The notes: a model not told the origin generated them from the sequence alone. A stretch of DNA of 64,000 bases from Pseudomonas sp. Irchel s3f7 (GCF_900187615.1 NZ_FYDO01000010.1:62001-126000), one strand, 5' to 3'. Positions 10,623-20,641 are shown, numbered from the stretch's first letter. Made by a program: numbers and translations.

Positions 10623-11645
10623 TTAAAACCACATCCGAATACCGGCGACAAATCGCGCCTCGTTCGTATCTTCTCCTTCATCACTAGCGAGGTCGGCAGT
10701 CTCGCCATAAGAGCGACTCCAGGTCACCCCGATATAGGGCGCAAACTCGCGGACAATCTCATAGCGCAACCGTAAACCCACTTCCGTATTGGCCAAACCA
10801 GAGCCAATACCGCGCTGAGGATCGTCTTTCCCGTAGAAGTTCACTTCAGCGGTAGGCTGCAAGATCAGGCGATTGGTGAGCAGAATGTCATAATCACCTT
10901 CCAGCCGAGCGGCGGTCTGGCCGTTTTCGCCGATGAATGCGGTGGCTTCAGTTTCAAAGTTGTAGAGGGCCATGCCTTGGATGCCGAAGGCACCCCAAGT
11001 CTGCGGTGAGCCTGGTTTGAAGTCTTGGCGCACGCCGGTAACAACATCCCACCATGGACCGATTGAGTGCCCCCAAAGCGCCTGGAGCTCGGCGTCTTCC
11101 GTCACACCGTTGGTGCGCTCACCTTCCGAGCGCAGCCATAAACGATCGACGTCACCGCCGATCCAACCTTTGGCTTCCCAATTCAGAACGCTGCCGTTAT
11201 CCGCATCCTGGTATTCGAACTTGTCCAAGAGGATGAAAGAGTTGAGTTTTTTGTCATGAACACCATGACCTGCAAGAGGCGGAAACGCCGCTTTACGATC
11301 AGCCTCGGTTAACACGGGGATTGGCGTTCGACTCGTACTGGTCGCCTCAGTATCCATATTCATTTTGCTGTGATCCATGCCTTCCATTTGACCCTGGTCC
11401 ATCCGGCCATGATTCATATTGCTGTGGTCCATCGCCTCCATCGAACCATGATCCATGTTGGAGTGATCCATCTGGCCGTCTTTGGCGGGGATTGGCTTTT
11501 GAGGTGCGGCCGGTTTCGACTCCGCTCCCGAAGACATAGTCATCGACGGATCCATCTCTTCAGCGGCACTGGCCAAACCAACAAAAGCGGCACTGAAGGA
11601 GACCGTCAGTGCCATCAGCGTCGGACGTAGAAGCTTCCAGGTCAT
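10623..11645 (-). CDS. copB: CopB, outer-membrane copper resistance protein
   Basis: An outer-membrane beta-barrel thought to bind or sequester copper, about 340 residues. A signal peptide (cleaved near LASAAE) is followed by a Met/His-rich region with repeated MDHSNM and MDHSKM units. The CopB domain runs from [19 protein letters not shown] through [20 protein letters not shown] to the aromatic C-terminus (FVAGIRMWF). The ATG at 11645 is preferred over one 11 codons upstream because it starts directly at the signal peptide. It lies 45 bases after copA. Confidence 0.93.
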   Translation of the reverse strand: MTWKLLRPTLMALTVSFSAAFVGLASAAEEMDPSMTMSSGAESKPAAPQKPIPAKDGQMDHSNMDHGSMEAMDHSNMNHGRMDQGQMEGMDHSKMNMDTEATSTSRTPIPVLTEADRKAAFPPLAGHGVHDKKLNSFILLDKFEYQDADNGSVLNWEAKGWIGGDVDRLWLRSEGERTNGVTEDAELQALWGHSIGPWWDVVTGVRQDFKPGSPQTWGAFGIQGMALYNFETEATAFIGENGQTAARLEGDYDILLTNRLILQPTAEVNFYGKDDPQRGIGSGLANTEVGLRLRYEIVREFAPYIGVTWSRSYGETADLASDEGEDTNEARFVAGIRMWF

Positions 11646-11690
11646 GATCTCAATCCGTTTTTTTGGTTTTTGGGTCATATCCCGTCTCCT

Positions 11691-13610
11691 TTACTCATCA
11701 ACCCGTACTTCACGGAACATCCCCATCTCCATGTGAAACAGCAGGTGGCAGTGATAAGCCCAGCGTCCCAGCGCATCAGCTGTTACTCGATAGCTACGCT
11801 TAGTGCCTGGCGGCATGTCGATCGTATGCTTGCGCACCATGAAATTGCCGTTCTCATCCTCCAGGTCGCTCCACATACCGTGGAGGTGGATGGGGTGGGT
11901 CATCATGGTGTCATTCACCAAGGTGATGCGCAGACGCTCGCCATACTTGAGGCGCAATGGTTCAGCATCAGAGAATTTGATGCCGTTAAATGACCAGGAA
12001 AACTTTTCCATATGACCGGTCAAGTGCAGCTCAATGGTGCGATTGGGCACGCGACCATCCGGGTCCTGGAACGTGCTCTTAAGGTCAGAGTACGTTAGAA
12101 CTCGACGGCCGTTGTTCCGCAAGCCAATGCCGGGATCGTTTAGCTTCGGCGCTGTGCTCATGGCTTGCATATCAACCAACGGGTTGTTGGTTTCGGATGC
12201 CGGGTGAGACTGCATAGCGCCTCCGCCCATGCCCGCCATCGTGCTATGGTCCATACCGGCCATGCCGGACATATCGCCCTGATCCATGCCAGTCATCTTG
12301 CTGTGGTCCATACCGTTCATACCGGGCATATCGCCCTGATCCATGGCCGTCATCTTGCTGTGATCCATACCGGTCATGCCGGACATATCGCCCTGATCCA
12401 TGCCCATCATCTTGCTGTGGTCCATACCGGCCATGTCGCCCGGTTTCATTGTGCTGTGATCCATGCCTGCCATATTGTCGTGATCCATTCCTCCCATCCC
12501 CATATCATCCATGGTCAACAGAGGACGTGGATCGATCGCGGGAACAGTAGCTTTGAGCCCTTCGCGTACTGCCAGGGTTCCGCGGGCATATCCGGTTCGA
12601 TCCATGGACTGGGCGAAAATGGTGTAGGCCTCCTGACTGACAGGCTCCACAATTACGTCATAGGTTTCTGCCACGGCAATGCGGAACTCATCGACGCTGA
12701 CCGGATTGACGTGTTGGCCGTCGGCGGCCACCACGGTCATTTTCAAGCCTGGGATACGAACGTCGAAATAGCTCATTCCCGAACCGTTGATAAAGCGCAG
12801 TCGCAGCTTCTCGCCCGGTTTGAAAATACCGGTCCAGTTACCGTCAGGGGCCTGGCCATTCATGAGGTAGGTGTAAGTATCCCCACTGACGTCTGCAAGA
12901 TCGGTGGGGTTCATTTTCATTTCGGCCCACATCTTGCGATCCGCCACTGTCGCGGACCAGCCTTTCTCGCTGACATCGTTGATGAAGTCGCCGACGGTAG
13001 GTTTGTGGTGGTTGTAGTAGTCCGACTGTTTCTTGAGTTTGGCTAACACGCGACCAGGATCTTCATCAGTCCAATCGGTCAGCATCACCACATAATCGCG
13101 GTTGTATTGAAATGGCTCTGGCGCCTTCGAATCGATCACGATTGGACCGTAGACGCCTGACTGTTCCTGAAAACCAGAGTGGCTGTGATACCAATAGGTA
13201 CCATTCTGATGGACTTTGAATTTGTACTCGTACATGCCATCGGGAGCGATACCGTGGAAGCTCAAGCCGGGTACACCATCCATGTTGGCCGGCAGAATGA
13301 TCCCGTGCCAATGGATGGAGGTGTCCTGGTCCAGTCGGTTTTTCACCCGCAGCGTGACCGTTTCTCCTTCACGCCAGCGCAGCAGCGGTCCCGGCAAAGA
13401 ACCATTGATGGTCATCGCCGTGCGCGCCGAGCCTGTGATGTTCACTGGAGTTTCGCCAATGAACAAATCAAATTCATTGCCGGCCAATACGTTCGGGAAA
13501 CCGGGACTAGTTACTGCCCAGACAGGGGTACGCCACAGGCCGAGACCGCCGAGAATGCCACCAGCGGCCAGGCCTTTGACGAAGGTCCGCCTAGAGGTTT
13601 TGGAATGCAT
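11691..13610 (-). CDS. copA: CopA, periplasmic multicopper oxidase
   Basis: The copper-resistance multicopper oxidase, about 639 residues, exported by Tat (SRRTFVKGLAAGG). It has the full ligand set: HWHG, YWYHSHSG, HPIHLHGMW and YHCHLLFHMEMGMF. A Met-rich insert of MDHSKM/MDQGDM units spans roughly residues 370-465 and is encoded partly by a 57-base tandem repeat. Such inserts bind extra copper. The ATG at 13610 is preferred because it gives the usual MHSKTSRRTF start; a GTG five codons upstream is also open. A CopR-box-like dyad lies 188 bases upstream. Confidence 0.95.
   Translation of the reverse strand: MHSKTSRRTFVKGLAAGGILGGLGLWRTPVWAVTSPGFPNVLAGNEFDLFIGETPVNITGSARTAMTINGSLPGPLLRWREGETVTLRVKNRLDQDTSIHWHGIILPANMDGVPGLSFHGIAPDGMYEYKFKVHQNGTYWYHSHSGFQEQSGVYGPIVIDSKAPEPFQYNRDYVVMLTDWTDEDPGRVLAKLKKQSDYYNHHKPTVGDFINDVSEKGWSATVADRKMWAEMKMNPTDLADVSGDTYTYLMNGQAPDGNWTGIFKPGEKLRLRFINGSGMSYFDVRIPGLKMTVVAADGQHVNPVSVDEFRIAVAETYDVIVEPVSQEAYTIFAQSMDRTGYARGTLAVREGLKATVPAIDPRPLLTMDDMGMGGMDHDNMAGMDHSTMKPGDMAGMDHSKMMGMDQGDMSGMTGMDHSKMTAMDQGDMPGMNGMDHSKMTGMDQGDMSGMAGMDHSTMAGMGGGAMQSHPASETNNPLVDMQAMSTAPKLNDPGIGLRNNGRRVLTYSDLKSTFQDPDGRVPNRTIELHLTGHMEKFSWSFNGIKFSDAEPLRLKYGERLRITLVNDTMMTHPIHLHGMWSDLEDENGNFMVRKHTIDMPPGTKRSYRVTADALGRWAYHCHLLFHMEMGMFREVRVDE
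12264..12434 (-). repeat. 57-base tandem repeat inside copA
   Basis: Three units begin near 12270, 12327 and 12384, each encoding a 19-residue Met-rich block of the MDHSKM...MDQGDM type. The unit length is a multiple of three, so copy number can change without breaking the frame. Confidence 0.85.
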
Positions 13611-13797
13611 GCCGTTTATGTCCACTCAGTCAAAAAGAAAGCCGTGCGAAGCACTTTGTGCGTTTCGCTTATCGGTTCGGGGGCAACTTCTCTGGAGTTC
13701 TTCTAGCATCTTTCCTGAGCCTTGCCCGCCGCCGAAATTGACAACACTCATACGGCAGACGAGCTTAGAAATTGCCACACTTTAACTATCAGGGTGA

Positions 13798-13811
13798 TTA
13801 CATTTCTGTCA
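13798..13811 (-). promoter_or_regulatory. Putative CopR box upstream of copA
   Basis: TTACATTTCTGTCA, a dyad of TTACA and TGTCA around four bases. Related dyads occur upstream of ptrA, copR and copC in this window. It lies between the end of ptrA and copA. Confidence 0.65.
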
Positions 13812-13833
13812 GCTTGGGTATGTGCCAAATGGA

Positions 13834-14040
13834 TCAGCAGCTGGTGTGGTCGGCAGCTTTAGCTTTGCTCTCGGCTACGGGGAGCTGAGTGCCTTGCTTC
13901 TGGGCAATTTGGTACGACTCCATCGAGTCCTTTCTGGCCGCCTCCATACGTTCAAATGCCCGATCACCACCGCCTGCGGCCATAGCCAGGGAAGAGACGG
14001 TCAAAGCTGCAATGGCAAACAGGGTTTTCATAGATTTCAT
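13834..14040 (-). CDS. ptrA: PtrA-like small copper-inducible periplasmic protein
   Basis: A 68-residue protein with a signal peptide (MKTLFAIAALTVSSLAMAAGGG) and a helical body containing GGDRAFERMEAARKDSM. This matches the PtrA N-terminal domain family of Pseudomonas; in P. aeruginosa ptrA sits beside copG and copRS, is copper-induced and affects type III secretion. AAGGA lies six bases before the ATG. A CopR-box-like dyad is 128 bases upstream. The C-terminal Cys (DHTSC) could contribute to metal binding. The exact role in this strain is unknown. Confidence 0.8.
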   Translation of the reverse strand: MKSMKTLFAIAALTVSSLAMAAGGGDRAFERMEAARKDSMESYQIAQKQGTQLPVAESKAKAADHTSC

Positions 14041-14167
14041 TTGGATATCCTTGGATGAGTTTTCAGTTACCCCATTAAATCCACATCGAGAAAAATGGTT
14101 TTGGGGCTGAGCTCAAGGCTCGGTGCCACCTTAACCGTCGTTCCCTGTCAGGAACCTTAGGTGAACA

Positions 14168-14181
14168 TTACAGGTGCGTAA
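14168..14181 (-). promoter_or_regulatory. Putative CopR box upstream of ptrA
   Basis: TTACAGGTGCGTAA, same architecture as the copA, copR and copC sites (TTACW, four bases, YGTMA). Confidence 0.6.
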
Positions 14182-14488
14182 GGTTGCGCTTTTCTTCCTG
14201 AACAATCGTCTGCGTACGTTGAAACAGGGAAAGCATCCGGCCAAGTCACCTTCCGAACTCCCGCATTGATGCGAATGCAAATGGGCGGCCGGTGGGAATG
14301 CAATTTGCTGGTCAATAGGGCCCCACGTTACAGTCGGTCCATGGGTAAGCGACTTTTACTTCAACCCAATCAGCACGGTAGATGGTCAGTGCAGAGGGGC
14401 AGGACGAAGAGCTCACGAGGCAACCTAAACGCAGCGCCCATATGTTGCCTTTGCGATAGAAAAACCCAATTGGTTTGATGGAGTCGTG

Positions 14489-14965
14489 ATGACCACTACA
14501 ACGACCACTCGACGCCGAACAAAAAAGGAAGAAAAAGCGCGTGATTTATTGATTGCCATGTTTTGGAGCTTCAGCGCAAATCGAGGTTTTCTCAATGAAT
14601 CGGAACGATTACTCCAGATCAGTGAAGGGCTTCCCTCTCAACTTTTTCAAGCCCTTTGTGCGAACTTTGCTCTTCAGGAAAGTAGCTTGGAAATGTTGTT
14701 CAATATTTCGACCTCCACGCTCAAACGACATAGGCGTCAACAAAAGCCTCTTGATCCTGTTGCGTCCGGACGACTAGATCGAATTGCGGCTGTTTGTCAC
14801 TTGGCTGAGGAGGTCTGCGACAGCAGACAAGCAGCCACCGACTGGATGTCAAAGCCGAATCAAGCCCTCGGTGGTAGTAAACCCATAATGCTCTGCAAAA
14901 CTGAGCGCGGAGCCGTGCAAGTTAGCCGTGTGCTTCAAGTTATAAAATGGGGTGGAGTAGTCTAA
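14489..14965 (+). CDS. Orphan MbcA/ParS/Xre-type antitoxin
   Basis: About 158 residues. A basic Thr-rich start leads into a helical DNA-binding region that includes LEMLFNISTSTLKRHRRQQ. The toxin-binding domain (DUF2384) follows, with LDPVASGRLDRIAAVCHLAEEV, ATDWMSKPNQALGG and a degenerate PIMLCKTERGAVQVSRVLQVI. This layout is that of antitoxins that pair with RES-type toxins. No RES toxin gene follows: the next 250 bases hold a dyad and then the copZ-like gene on the other strand. It is therefore an orphan, possibly still a DNA-binding regulator. GGAG precedes the start; a GTG is one codon upstream. Confidence 0.8.
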   Translation: MTTTTTTRRRTKKEEKARDLLIAMFWSFSANRGFLNESERLLQISEGLPSQLFQALCANFALQESSLEMLFNISTSTLKRHRRQQKPLDPVASGRLDRIAAVCHLAEEVCDSRQAATDWMSKPNQALGGSKPIMLCKTERGAVQVSRVLQVIKWGGVV

Positions 14966-15020
14966 GTTTGTAAGCGTCTGCCAAACACACCTTGCGTGTT
15001 TTCTACTGCCGCGATGCTTA

Positions 15021-15077
15021 GTGTATGGAAATTAGCAAAATTATGTCCTGAGCATAAACTCGCTAATTTCGATACAC
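15021..15077. repeat. Long dyad resembling a recombination site
   Basis: Arms at 15021-15036 (GTGTATGGAAATTAGC) and 15062-15077 (GCTAATTTCGATACAC) match at 15 of 16 positions in inverted orientation. They flank a 25-base centre that itself contains TTATG and CATAA. Lack of a T run and the inner arms argue against a simple terminator. It sits just after the orphan antitoxin gene. Confidence 0.6.
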
Positions 15078-15223
15078 ATGCTGGGTGCGACGGAAATTGC
15101 TCATCGGCAGAATAGCGCTCGTGAGCGCAGGGCTGAGTTGACCGCCGAGACCTGCGCTCACATCTGAAATGCGGCATGGAGAGCTTATGCATGAGGGCAT
15201 TAACGCGGAGCAAGATCACCGTC

Positions 15224-15424
15224 TCAGGCACTAACCGTGGAAGGAAAACCCAACGCTTCAACAGCCGCACGGACTCGCTCTGGGCTTTCGATACTTTCAA
15301 CGTTGACCTTGCCAGCAGCAGGATCCACTGAAACAGCAGCCTCGCTATCCAACGACTGAATAGCTTTGGTGATTTTGCTGACACAGCTACCGCAAGCAAT
15401 GCCTGAAACATTCAAGACGAACAT
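15224..15424 (-). CDS. CopZ-like cytoplasmic copper chaperone
   Basis: A 66-residue heavy-metal-associated domain with the beta-alpha-beta-beta-alpha-beta fold. The binding motif is GIACGSCVSKI, where the usual Met before the first Cys region is replaced by Ile-Ala. It would carry Cu(I) to the P-type ATPase or to a regulator. The ATG at 15424 has AGAGGA six bases upstream; a longer frame reaching 15484 has no such site. It follows the P-ATPase gene by 112 bases on the same strand. Confidence 0.88.
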   Translation of the reverse strand: MFVLNVSGIACGSCVSKITKAIQSLDSEAAVSVDPAAGKVNVESIESPERVRAAVEALGFPSTVSA

Positions 15425-15536
15425 AGTTATTCCTCTCATGGTGAGCGGCCTTTTTAGCCGCAGGAACAGCATCAACGTTGCCACGATAGGAAGGTCAAGA
15501 GTTCTTTACATCCTAGTTTGAATGGATGCCTGGGCC

Positions 15537-17900
15537 TCAATCTATACGGACGTTTCTCAACCGCAATGCGTTGAAAACGACGGATGCGGAGCTGACGCTC
15601 ATCGCGAGGGCCGCGACCATTGGTGATAACAGGTGTCCGGTCAGTGGATACAATAGGCCCGCAGCGAGTGGTATCCCCATCGCGTTGTAGAGGAAGGCGA
15701 AACCAAGGTTCTGCCGCATGTTTTTTACTGTTGCGACAGAAAGAGCACGCGCTCGAAGAATTCCCATTAAGTCGCCTTTAACCAAGGTCAATTGTGCACT
15801 GTTCATCGCGACGTCTGTCCCTGTCCCCATGGCGATGCCCACATCTGCTCGGGCCAAGGCAGGCGCATCATTGATACCGTCGCCAGCCATGGCAACCCGA
15901 CGACCGTGTTGCTGAAGGTCCGCGACCAGACGCTCCTTGTCCTGAGGTTTCACTTCGCCGTGGACTTCTTCGATCCCCATTTCCTTGGCTACAGCTCGTG
16001 CCGTGGTGAGTCCGTCGCCAGTGGCCATGATGATTTTTACATTGTCAGCCTTGAGCTTAGTGACGGCCTCTTTGGAGGTTGGCTTAATCGGATCTGACAC
16101 CGCGAGCAATCCAGCCAGCACTCCGTCGACAGCCACATAGATGATGCTGATACCTTCAAGTCGTAACAGCTCCGCACGATGTTGGAGAGGGCTGATACTC
16201 ACGCCTGCCTCCTCCATCAAGGCGGTATTACCCATTTGGATTTTCTTGCCGCTAACCATGCCGCTGACTCCGATTCCAGATCCAGACTCGAACGATTCAG
16301 GCTTGCTCAATACAAGGTTTTCAGCTCGGGCGTGATCAACAATTGCGTGAGCCAGAGGATGCTCACTGCCTTGATCGAGGCTGGCAGCCAATTGAAGGAC
16401 ATCATTGGGGTCGAAAGGCGTTGTGGCCTCTACACTGTGGAATACCGGACGCCCCTCTGTCAGGGTGCCGGTCTTATCGACGATCAGCGTATCGATCTTG
16501 CAAAGGTTCTCGATGGCACTGGCATCCCTGAACAGTACCCCCATGCTGGCTGCCTTACCCGAGGAAACCATGATCGACATGGGGGTCGCGAGCCCTAATG
16601 CACAGGGGCAGGCGATGATCAGCACGGCCACTGCATTGATCAGACCGAAAACCCAACTGGGTTGAGGACCAAAAAAACCCCACCCCAGAAAAGTCAGTAC
16701 CGCAATTGTGATGACACCCATTACAAAGTAGCCGGCGATGACATCGGCCATGCGTTGCATGGGGGCTTTGGAGCGTTGAGCACGAGCTACCATCAGCACG
16801 ATTTGCGATAGCACCGTCTCGGCGCCAACTTTCTGCGCCTCCATCACCAGACTGCCATGTGTATTGAGCGTGGCGCCGATCAGGCTATCTCCAGCTCTCT
16901 TCATTACTGGTACTGGCTCGCCGGTCAGCATCGCCTCGTCGACTGCGCTTTCGCCTTCCAGTACTAAACCATCAACAGGCACCTTTTCACCTGGCCTTAC
17001 CCGGAGGTGGTCACCCTTGTGGACATGGGTCACCGGGATATCTTCCTCTTGGCCATCGGCGTTGATTTTGCGTGCCGTTTTGGGTGAGAGCCCCAGAAGA
17101 GATTTAATGGCAGCGGAGGTTTGCGATCGGGCTTTGAGCTCAAGAATCTGCCCAAGTAATGTTAATGAGATGATTACTGCTGCGGCTTCGAAGTAGACCC
17201 CGATGCGTCCATCTTGCGTGAAGCTGGCGGGAAAACTCTGGGGGAAGAGCGTGGCTACAATACTGTAAAGATAAGCAGCCGCTGTACCCAGGCCAATCAA
17301 GGTCCACATATTTGGACTGCGAAGCCGAATAGAGGCTACACCCCTCACAAAAAAGGGCCAACCAGCCCAGAGAGTCACCGGGGTTGCAAGAAGCAGCTCC
17401 ACCCAGTTCTGTTGGGTTCCGTGGAAGAGTTGTAATGAATGTCCCGCCATCGCGAGCAGAGTCACTATCACAGTTAATGGCAATGACCACCAAAAACGAC
17501 GGGCAAAATCCTTGAGTTCGGGGTTTTCCTCCTCTTCCAACCCTGGCATGACCGGTTCCAATGCCATTCCACAAATCGGGCAAGTGCCAGGGCCTGGCTG
17601 TCGTATCTCAGGGTGCATGGGGCAAGTGAATTCAGTACCCAACTGTGGCTCAGCCGAGGGCTCGATGTGACTAGAGGGATGGCTATCAGACTGATCAGCA
17701 GCGTAATGTTGAGGTTCTGCTCGAAATTTCTCTTGGCATTTCAAGCTGCAAAACTGATATGCCTGTCCCTCATAAAGCTCACTGAACGGGCTCGGCCGAG
17801 TAATAGCCATACCGCACACTGGATCATGTAGACCTCCATCATCGGAGGACTTTACCGAATGGGCGTGATTTTGGTCGCGGTGATCCGTGGCGTCAGACAT
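15537..17900 (-). CDS. copA: Copper-exporting P1B-type ATPase with YHS and metal-binding N-terminus
   Basis: A 787-residue inner-membrane pump moving Cu(I) from cytoplasm to periplasm. The N-terminus lacks a classical CXXC ferredoxin-like domain. It has instead a YHS domain (DPVCGMAI ... CSLKCQEKF, about 25-67) and a heavy-metal-binding motif ([20 protein letters not shown], about 93-112). The transport motif CPC is at about 431-433, the phosphorylated Asp in DKTGTLTEG at about 475, TGEPVPV near 326, [10 protein letters not shown] near 517, and [10 protein letters not shown] near the end. GGAA precedes the ATG. Only two bases separate it from the DUF2933 gene. The symbol is shared by convention with the unrelated oxidase copA. 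Confidence 0.94.
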   Translation of the reverse strand: MSDATDHRDQNHAHSVKSSDDGGLHDPVCGMAITRPSPFSELYEGQAYQFCSLKCQEKFRAEPQHYAADQSDSHPSSHIEPSAEPQLGTEFTCPMHPEIRQPGPGTCPICGMALEPVMPGLEEEENPELKDFARRFWWSLPLTVIVTLLAMAGHSLQLFHGTQQNWVELLLATPVTLWAGWPFFVRGVASIRLRSPNMWTLIGLGTAAAYLYSIVATLFPQSFPASFTQDGRIGVYFEAAAVIISLTLLGQILELKARSQTSAAIKSLLGLSPKTARKINADGQEEDIPVTHVHKGDHLRVRPGEKVPVDGLVLEGESAVDEAMLTGEPVPVMKRAGDSLIGATLNTHGSLVMEAQKVGAETVLSQIVLMVARAQRSKAPMQRMADVIAGYFVMGVITIAVLTFLGWGFFGPQPSWVFGLINAVAVLIIACPCALGLATPMSIMVSSGKAASMGVLFRDASAIENLCKIDTLIVDKTGTLTEGRPVFHSVEATTPFDPNDVLQLAASLDQGSEHPLAHAIVDHARAENLVLSKPESFESGSGIGVSGMVSGKKIQMGNTALMEEAGVSISPLQHRAELLRLEGISIIYVAVDGVLAGLLAVSDPIKPTSKEAVTKLKADNVKIIMATGDGLTTARAVAKEMGIEEVHGEVKPQDKERLVADLQQHGRRVAMAGDGINDAPALARADVGIAMGTGTDVAMNSAQLTLVKGDLMGILRARALSVATVKNMRQNLGFAFLYNAMGIPLAAGLLYPLTGHLLSPMVAALAMSVSSASVVFNALRLRNVRID

Positions 17901-17902
17901 GG

Positions 17903-18160
17903 TTAGTTTCCGTTTTCGTCCTTGTTGGCTTCCGAACTTCCGTGTCGTCCATGACCGCCGTGCCCGTGCCCGTGCCCGAAAAAGTGCATCAACGGACAGA
18001 TCAACAGAATCAAATAGGGGAGATAAGGTGAAACATGGCCGAAGTGTTCCCGGACCACGTAAAAACCCCCGATTGCAACCAGCATGATCAGCACTACACC
18101 TGTTTTGCTCCTCCAGAAAGGTGAAGCAGCGTTTTCAACCGAATGCCGATGGTTAGCCAT
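17903..18160 (-). CDS. DUF2933 small membrane protein
   Basis: An 85-residue protein. A short basic start leads to one or two membrane helices ([22 protein letters not shown], then [17 protein letters not shown]) and a His/Gly-rich tail ([13 protein letters not shown]). DUF2933 proteins accompany copper P-ATPases and are of unknown function. The His tail may bind metal. AGGAG lies seven bases before the ATG at 18160; upstream codons in the same frame lack a site. It is the first gene of the DUF2933-ATPase-copZ run. Confidence 0.85.
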   Translation of the reverse strand: MANHRHSVENAASPFWRSKTGVVLIMLVAIGGFYVVREHFGHVSPYLPYLILLICPLMHFFGHGHGHGGHGRHGSSEANKDENGN

Positions 18161-18262
18161 GACTTTGCTCCTATTGTCCTGCCCAGAGTTGCAGTGGCAT
18201 CTGCGTCTGAGAGTAGTCCACGCTCGCCTTGAGGCTATGATCTCGATCAATCAATCCAAGCT

Positions 18263-18376
18263 TTACTTCACTTCAAACTGGCCAACCATTCCTGATTGAT
18301 AGTGGCCTGGTACATTGCTGGAAAACTCCAGGTCTGTGCTATGGGAGACGGTCCAGGTAGGGTCTTTGTTTGCGTC
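18263..18376 (-). pseudogene. 3' stub of a cupredoxin (CopI-like) gene
   Basis: The last 37 codons before the stop at 18263 read as the C-terminal strand of a cupredoxin: TVSHSTDLEFSSNVPGHYQ then SGMVGQFEVK. In intact homologues this is ...FxCxxPGHYxxGMxGxxxV. The copper-ligand cysteine is replaced by Ser (EFSSNVPGH), although the His and Met ligands remain. Everything upstream that would form the rest of the fold is absent, and the frame runs into the copR promoter region. It is best read as a truncated relic of a gene once divergent from copR. Confidence 0.6.
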
Positions 18377-18444
18377 AGGCTTATTCAGAGGATGTTGGAT
18401 CGTTGTGCTCCATCCTGACCATCTTCGTCCACCTGAGGCCAAGA

Positions 18445-18458
18445 TTACTTTTCTGTCA
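18445..18458 (+). promoter_or_regulatory. Putative CopR box upstream of copR
   Basis: TTACTTTTCTGTCA, one base different from the copA site, 65 bases before the copR ATG. This suggests autoregulation. Confidence 0.65.
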
Positions 18459-18522
18459 GTTTCTGGTTGGCTCGACGAATTCGATGCAAACTCAGCCAAT
18501 GACAATTTTGAGAGCCACCTCT

Positions 18523-19212
18523 ATGAGACTTCTGATTGCCGAAGACGAACCGAAAATAGGTATCTATTTGCAGCAGGGTCTTACCGAGGCTGGGTTCAAT
18601 GTCGATCGTTACACCAGCGGCACTGAGGCTCTTCAACATGCTTTAAGCGAAGCATATGACCTGCTGATTCTGGACGTCATGATGCCAGGGATGGATGGAT
18701 GGGAAGTCCTTCGGAGGGTACGCCTGTCAGGAAAGGACGTTCCGGTACTCTTTCTGACGGCACGAGATCGTGTTGAAGATCGAGTCCACGGTCTTGAGCT
18801 CGGAGCTGATGATTACCTCATCAAACCCTTCGCATTCTCTGAATTGCTAGCTCGAGTCAGGACACTGCTCCGCCGTGGTCACGGCATGCCCTCGCAAACT
18901 CATATGAAAATTGCCGATCTTGACGTTGACCTGCTCAAACGCAGGGCCATTCGGGCAGGCAAACGCATAGATCTTACGGCCAAAGAGTTTGCACTCCTGG
19001 AACTACTGCTCCGTCGCCGAGGCGAAGTGCTACCAAAGTCGCTCATCGCCTCGCAAGTCTGGGACATGAACTTCGACAGCGACACCAATGTAATTGAGGT
19101 AGCGGTGCGCAGGCTCAGGGCGAAGATTGATGATGGCTTTGAGGTCAAGCTGATCCAGACCTCGCGAGGTATGGGTTATATGCTCGATGCACCAGATTCG
19201 GAATCGGAATGA
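18523..19212 (+). CDS. copR: CopR, copper response regulator
   Basis: An OmpR-family response regulator, 229 residues. The receiver domain has the acidic pair ED at 7-8, phospho-acceptor D51 in LILDVMMPG, and K in LIKPF. The winged-helix DNA-binding domain follows from about residue 125 ([17 protein letters not shown] ... [11 protein letters not shown]). The ATG at 18523 fits homologues (MRLLIAEDE); earlier in-frame ATGs would add residues not found in the family. It overlaps copS by four bases. It is expected to bind the TTACW-N4-YGTMA dyads of this cluster. Confidence 0.95.
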   Translation: MRLLIAEDEPKIGIYLQQGLTEAGFNVDRYTSGTEALQHALSEAYDLLILDVMMPGMDGWEVLRRVRLSGKDVPVLFLTARDRVEDRVHGLELGADDYLIKPFAFSELLARVRTLLRRGHGMPSQTHMKIADLDVDLLKRRAIRAGKRIDLTAKEFALLELLLRRRGEVLPKSLIASQVWDMNFDSDTNVIEVAVRRLRAKIDDGFEVKLIQTSRGMGYMLDAPDSESE

Positions 19213-20597
19213 ACCGTCTATCCCTGACTACGCGCATGAGCCTGATGTTCATGCTTGCAGTAACGGCTGTGCTCACCATCGCCGGCCTCGGTTTCAACAA
19301 CCTGAGCCGGCACCACTTCAAAATGCTGGATCAGCAGGCCCTGAACGAAAAGCTTCACTCAACTCAAAGAATTTTGGGAGAGCTGAAAAATATCGATCAA
19401 TTCAACGAGTTAAAGCCCGAGTTACAAGCGTTGCTTGGGGCTCACCGTGACCTGACGGCCCTAATTCTGGATGTCGACGATAAACTACTTTTCGCTGATC
19501 CCCAGCCCATGAAGGTTCCGAAAGAGTTCCTCTCGGTGACAACCAACACTGTATGGGAATGGCAAGACCAAAAGCACATGTTCCGTGGTTTGACAGCACA
19601 AGCGATGGTCAATGGTCATGACAAGCCGTTGACCGTAATCTTGATCCTTGATGTTACTCATCATATGGCCTTCTTCGAGACCCTCCAGCGATGGTTTTGG
19701 ATCGGGCTGGCGATCAGTGCGCTTGTCAGTGCCGCTTTAGGCTGGATGGTTGCACGCAGTGGTATGCGTCCAATCCATCAAGTGACCATGGTCGCGGCGT
19801 CGATGTCAGCCAAATCACTCAAGGATCGTATCCCCCTGGGGCCGGTCCCAAAAGAGCTGCAACAGATGGTATCGTCGTTCAATGCGATGCTGTCCCGACT
19901 AGATGATGCGTTTGTGCGGTTATCAAATTTCTCAGCAGACATTGCTCACGAACTGCGTACCCCAGTCAGCAATTTGATGACTCATACAGAGGTGGTGCTC
20001 TCTAGAAAACGGAATATTGAGGACTACGAAGACAATCTGTATTCGAATCTCGATGACTTGAAGCGAATGTCGCGAATGATCGACGACATGCTTTTCCTTG
20101 CCAAGTCCGACAACGGGTTAATCAAGCCTGAAAACAAACAGATCGACCTGCTGGAGGTCGTGGAGAAACTGCTTGAGTATTACCGCCTATTGGCTGATGA
20201 ACGCGACATCAACCTGGCTGTTTCAGGAGCAGGAAGTGTACGGGGCGATGTATTGATGATTCACAGAGCCATTTCGAATTTGCTTTCGAATGCTTTGAGG
20301 TACACCCCAGAGGGAAGGACCATCAGTGTCGATATCAAAGAGAGAAGTACGTCCACAGTAGTGACGGTGGAAAACCCAGGGATTGTCATCCCCCCCGAGC
20401 ACTTAGAAAAGCTCTTTGATCGATTCTTCCGAGTAGATCCGGCACGACGCGAAGGAAGCCCCAGCAATGCCGGACTGGGACTGTCAATTACGCGGTCGAT
20501 CATAGAAGCTCATGAGGGCAAGATCTGGTGCACCTCATCCAATGGAAAAACAGCCTTCCATATGGAGCTCCCTGGCGTCGGCCTGAAAGGCGCTTAA
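19209..20597 (+). CDS. copS: CopS, copper-sensing histidine kinase
   Basis: A 462-residue inner-membrane sensor kinase. The first helix (about 11-30) and second (about 158-180) enclose a periplasmic sensor region of some 125 residues. A HAMP segment follows, then the dimerisation/phospho-acceptor box [18 protein letters not shown] and the ATPase motifs [21 protein letters not shown] and AGLGLSI. It phosphorylates CopR in response to periplasmic copper, as known for CopS/CusS. Start overlaps copR by ATGA. Confidence 0.95.
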   Translation: MNRLSLTTRMSLMFMLAVTAVLTIAGLGFNNLSRHHFKMLDQQALNEKLHSTQRILGELKNIDQFNELKPELQALLGAHRDLTALILDVDDKLLFADPQPMKVPKEFLSVTTNTVWEWQDQKHMFRGLTAQAMVNGHDKPLTVILILDVTHHMAFFETLQRWFWIGLAISALVSAALGWMVARSGMRPIHQVTMVAASMSAKSLKDRIPLGPVPKELQQMVSSFNAMLSRLDDAFVRLSNFSADIAHELRTPVSNLMTHTEVVLSRKRNIEDYEDNLYSNLDDLKRMSRMIDDMLFLAKSDNGLIKPENKQIDLLEVVEKLLEYYRLLADERDINLAVSGAGSVRGDVLMIHRAISNLLSNALRYTPEGRTISVDIKERSTSTVVTVENPGIVIPPEHLEKLFDRFFRVDPARREGSPSNAGLGLSITRSIIEAHEGKIWCTSSNGKTAFHMELPGVGLKGA

Positions 20598-20641
20598 ACC
20601 CAGGGCAGCGTTTAGCCTGCGAAGTGTGGCACATCCCAAGC

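Noticed and set aside
12264..12434. CRISPR-like regular repeat
   Set aside because: Units are contiguous, in-frame coding repeats with no unique spacers; the 23-base array at 22554 likewise has no spacers.
12165..13046. A plus-strand frame with many HTGH/HIALIH repeats opposite copA
   Set aside because: It is the complement of the copA Met-rich repeat, not a His-rich metal protein.
15021..15077. Simple intrinsic terminator between the antitoxin and copZ-like genes
   Set aside because: The arms are AT-rich with a 25-base centre and no T run; a recombination or protein-binding site fits better.
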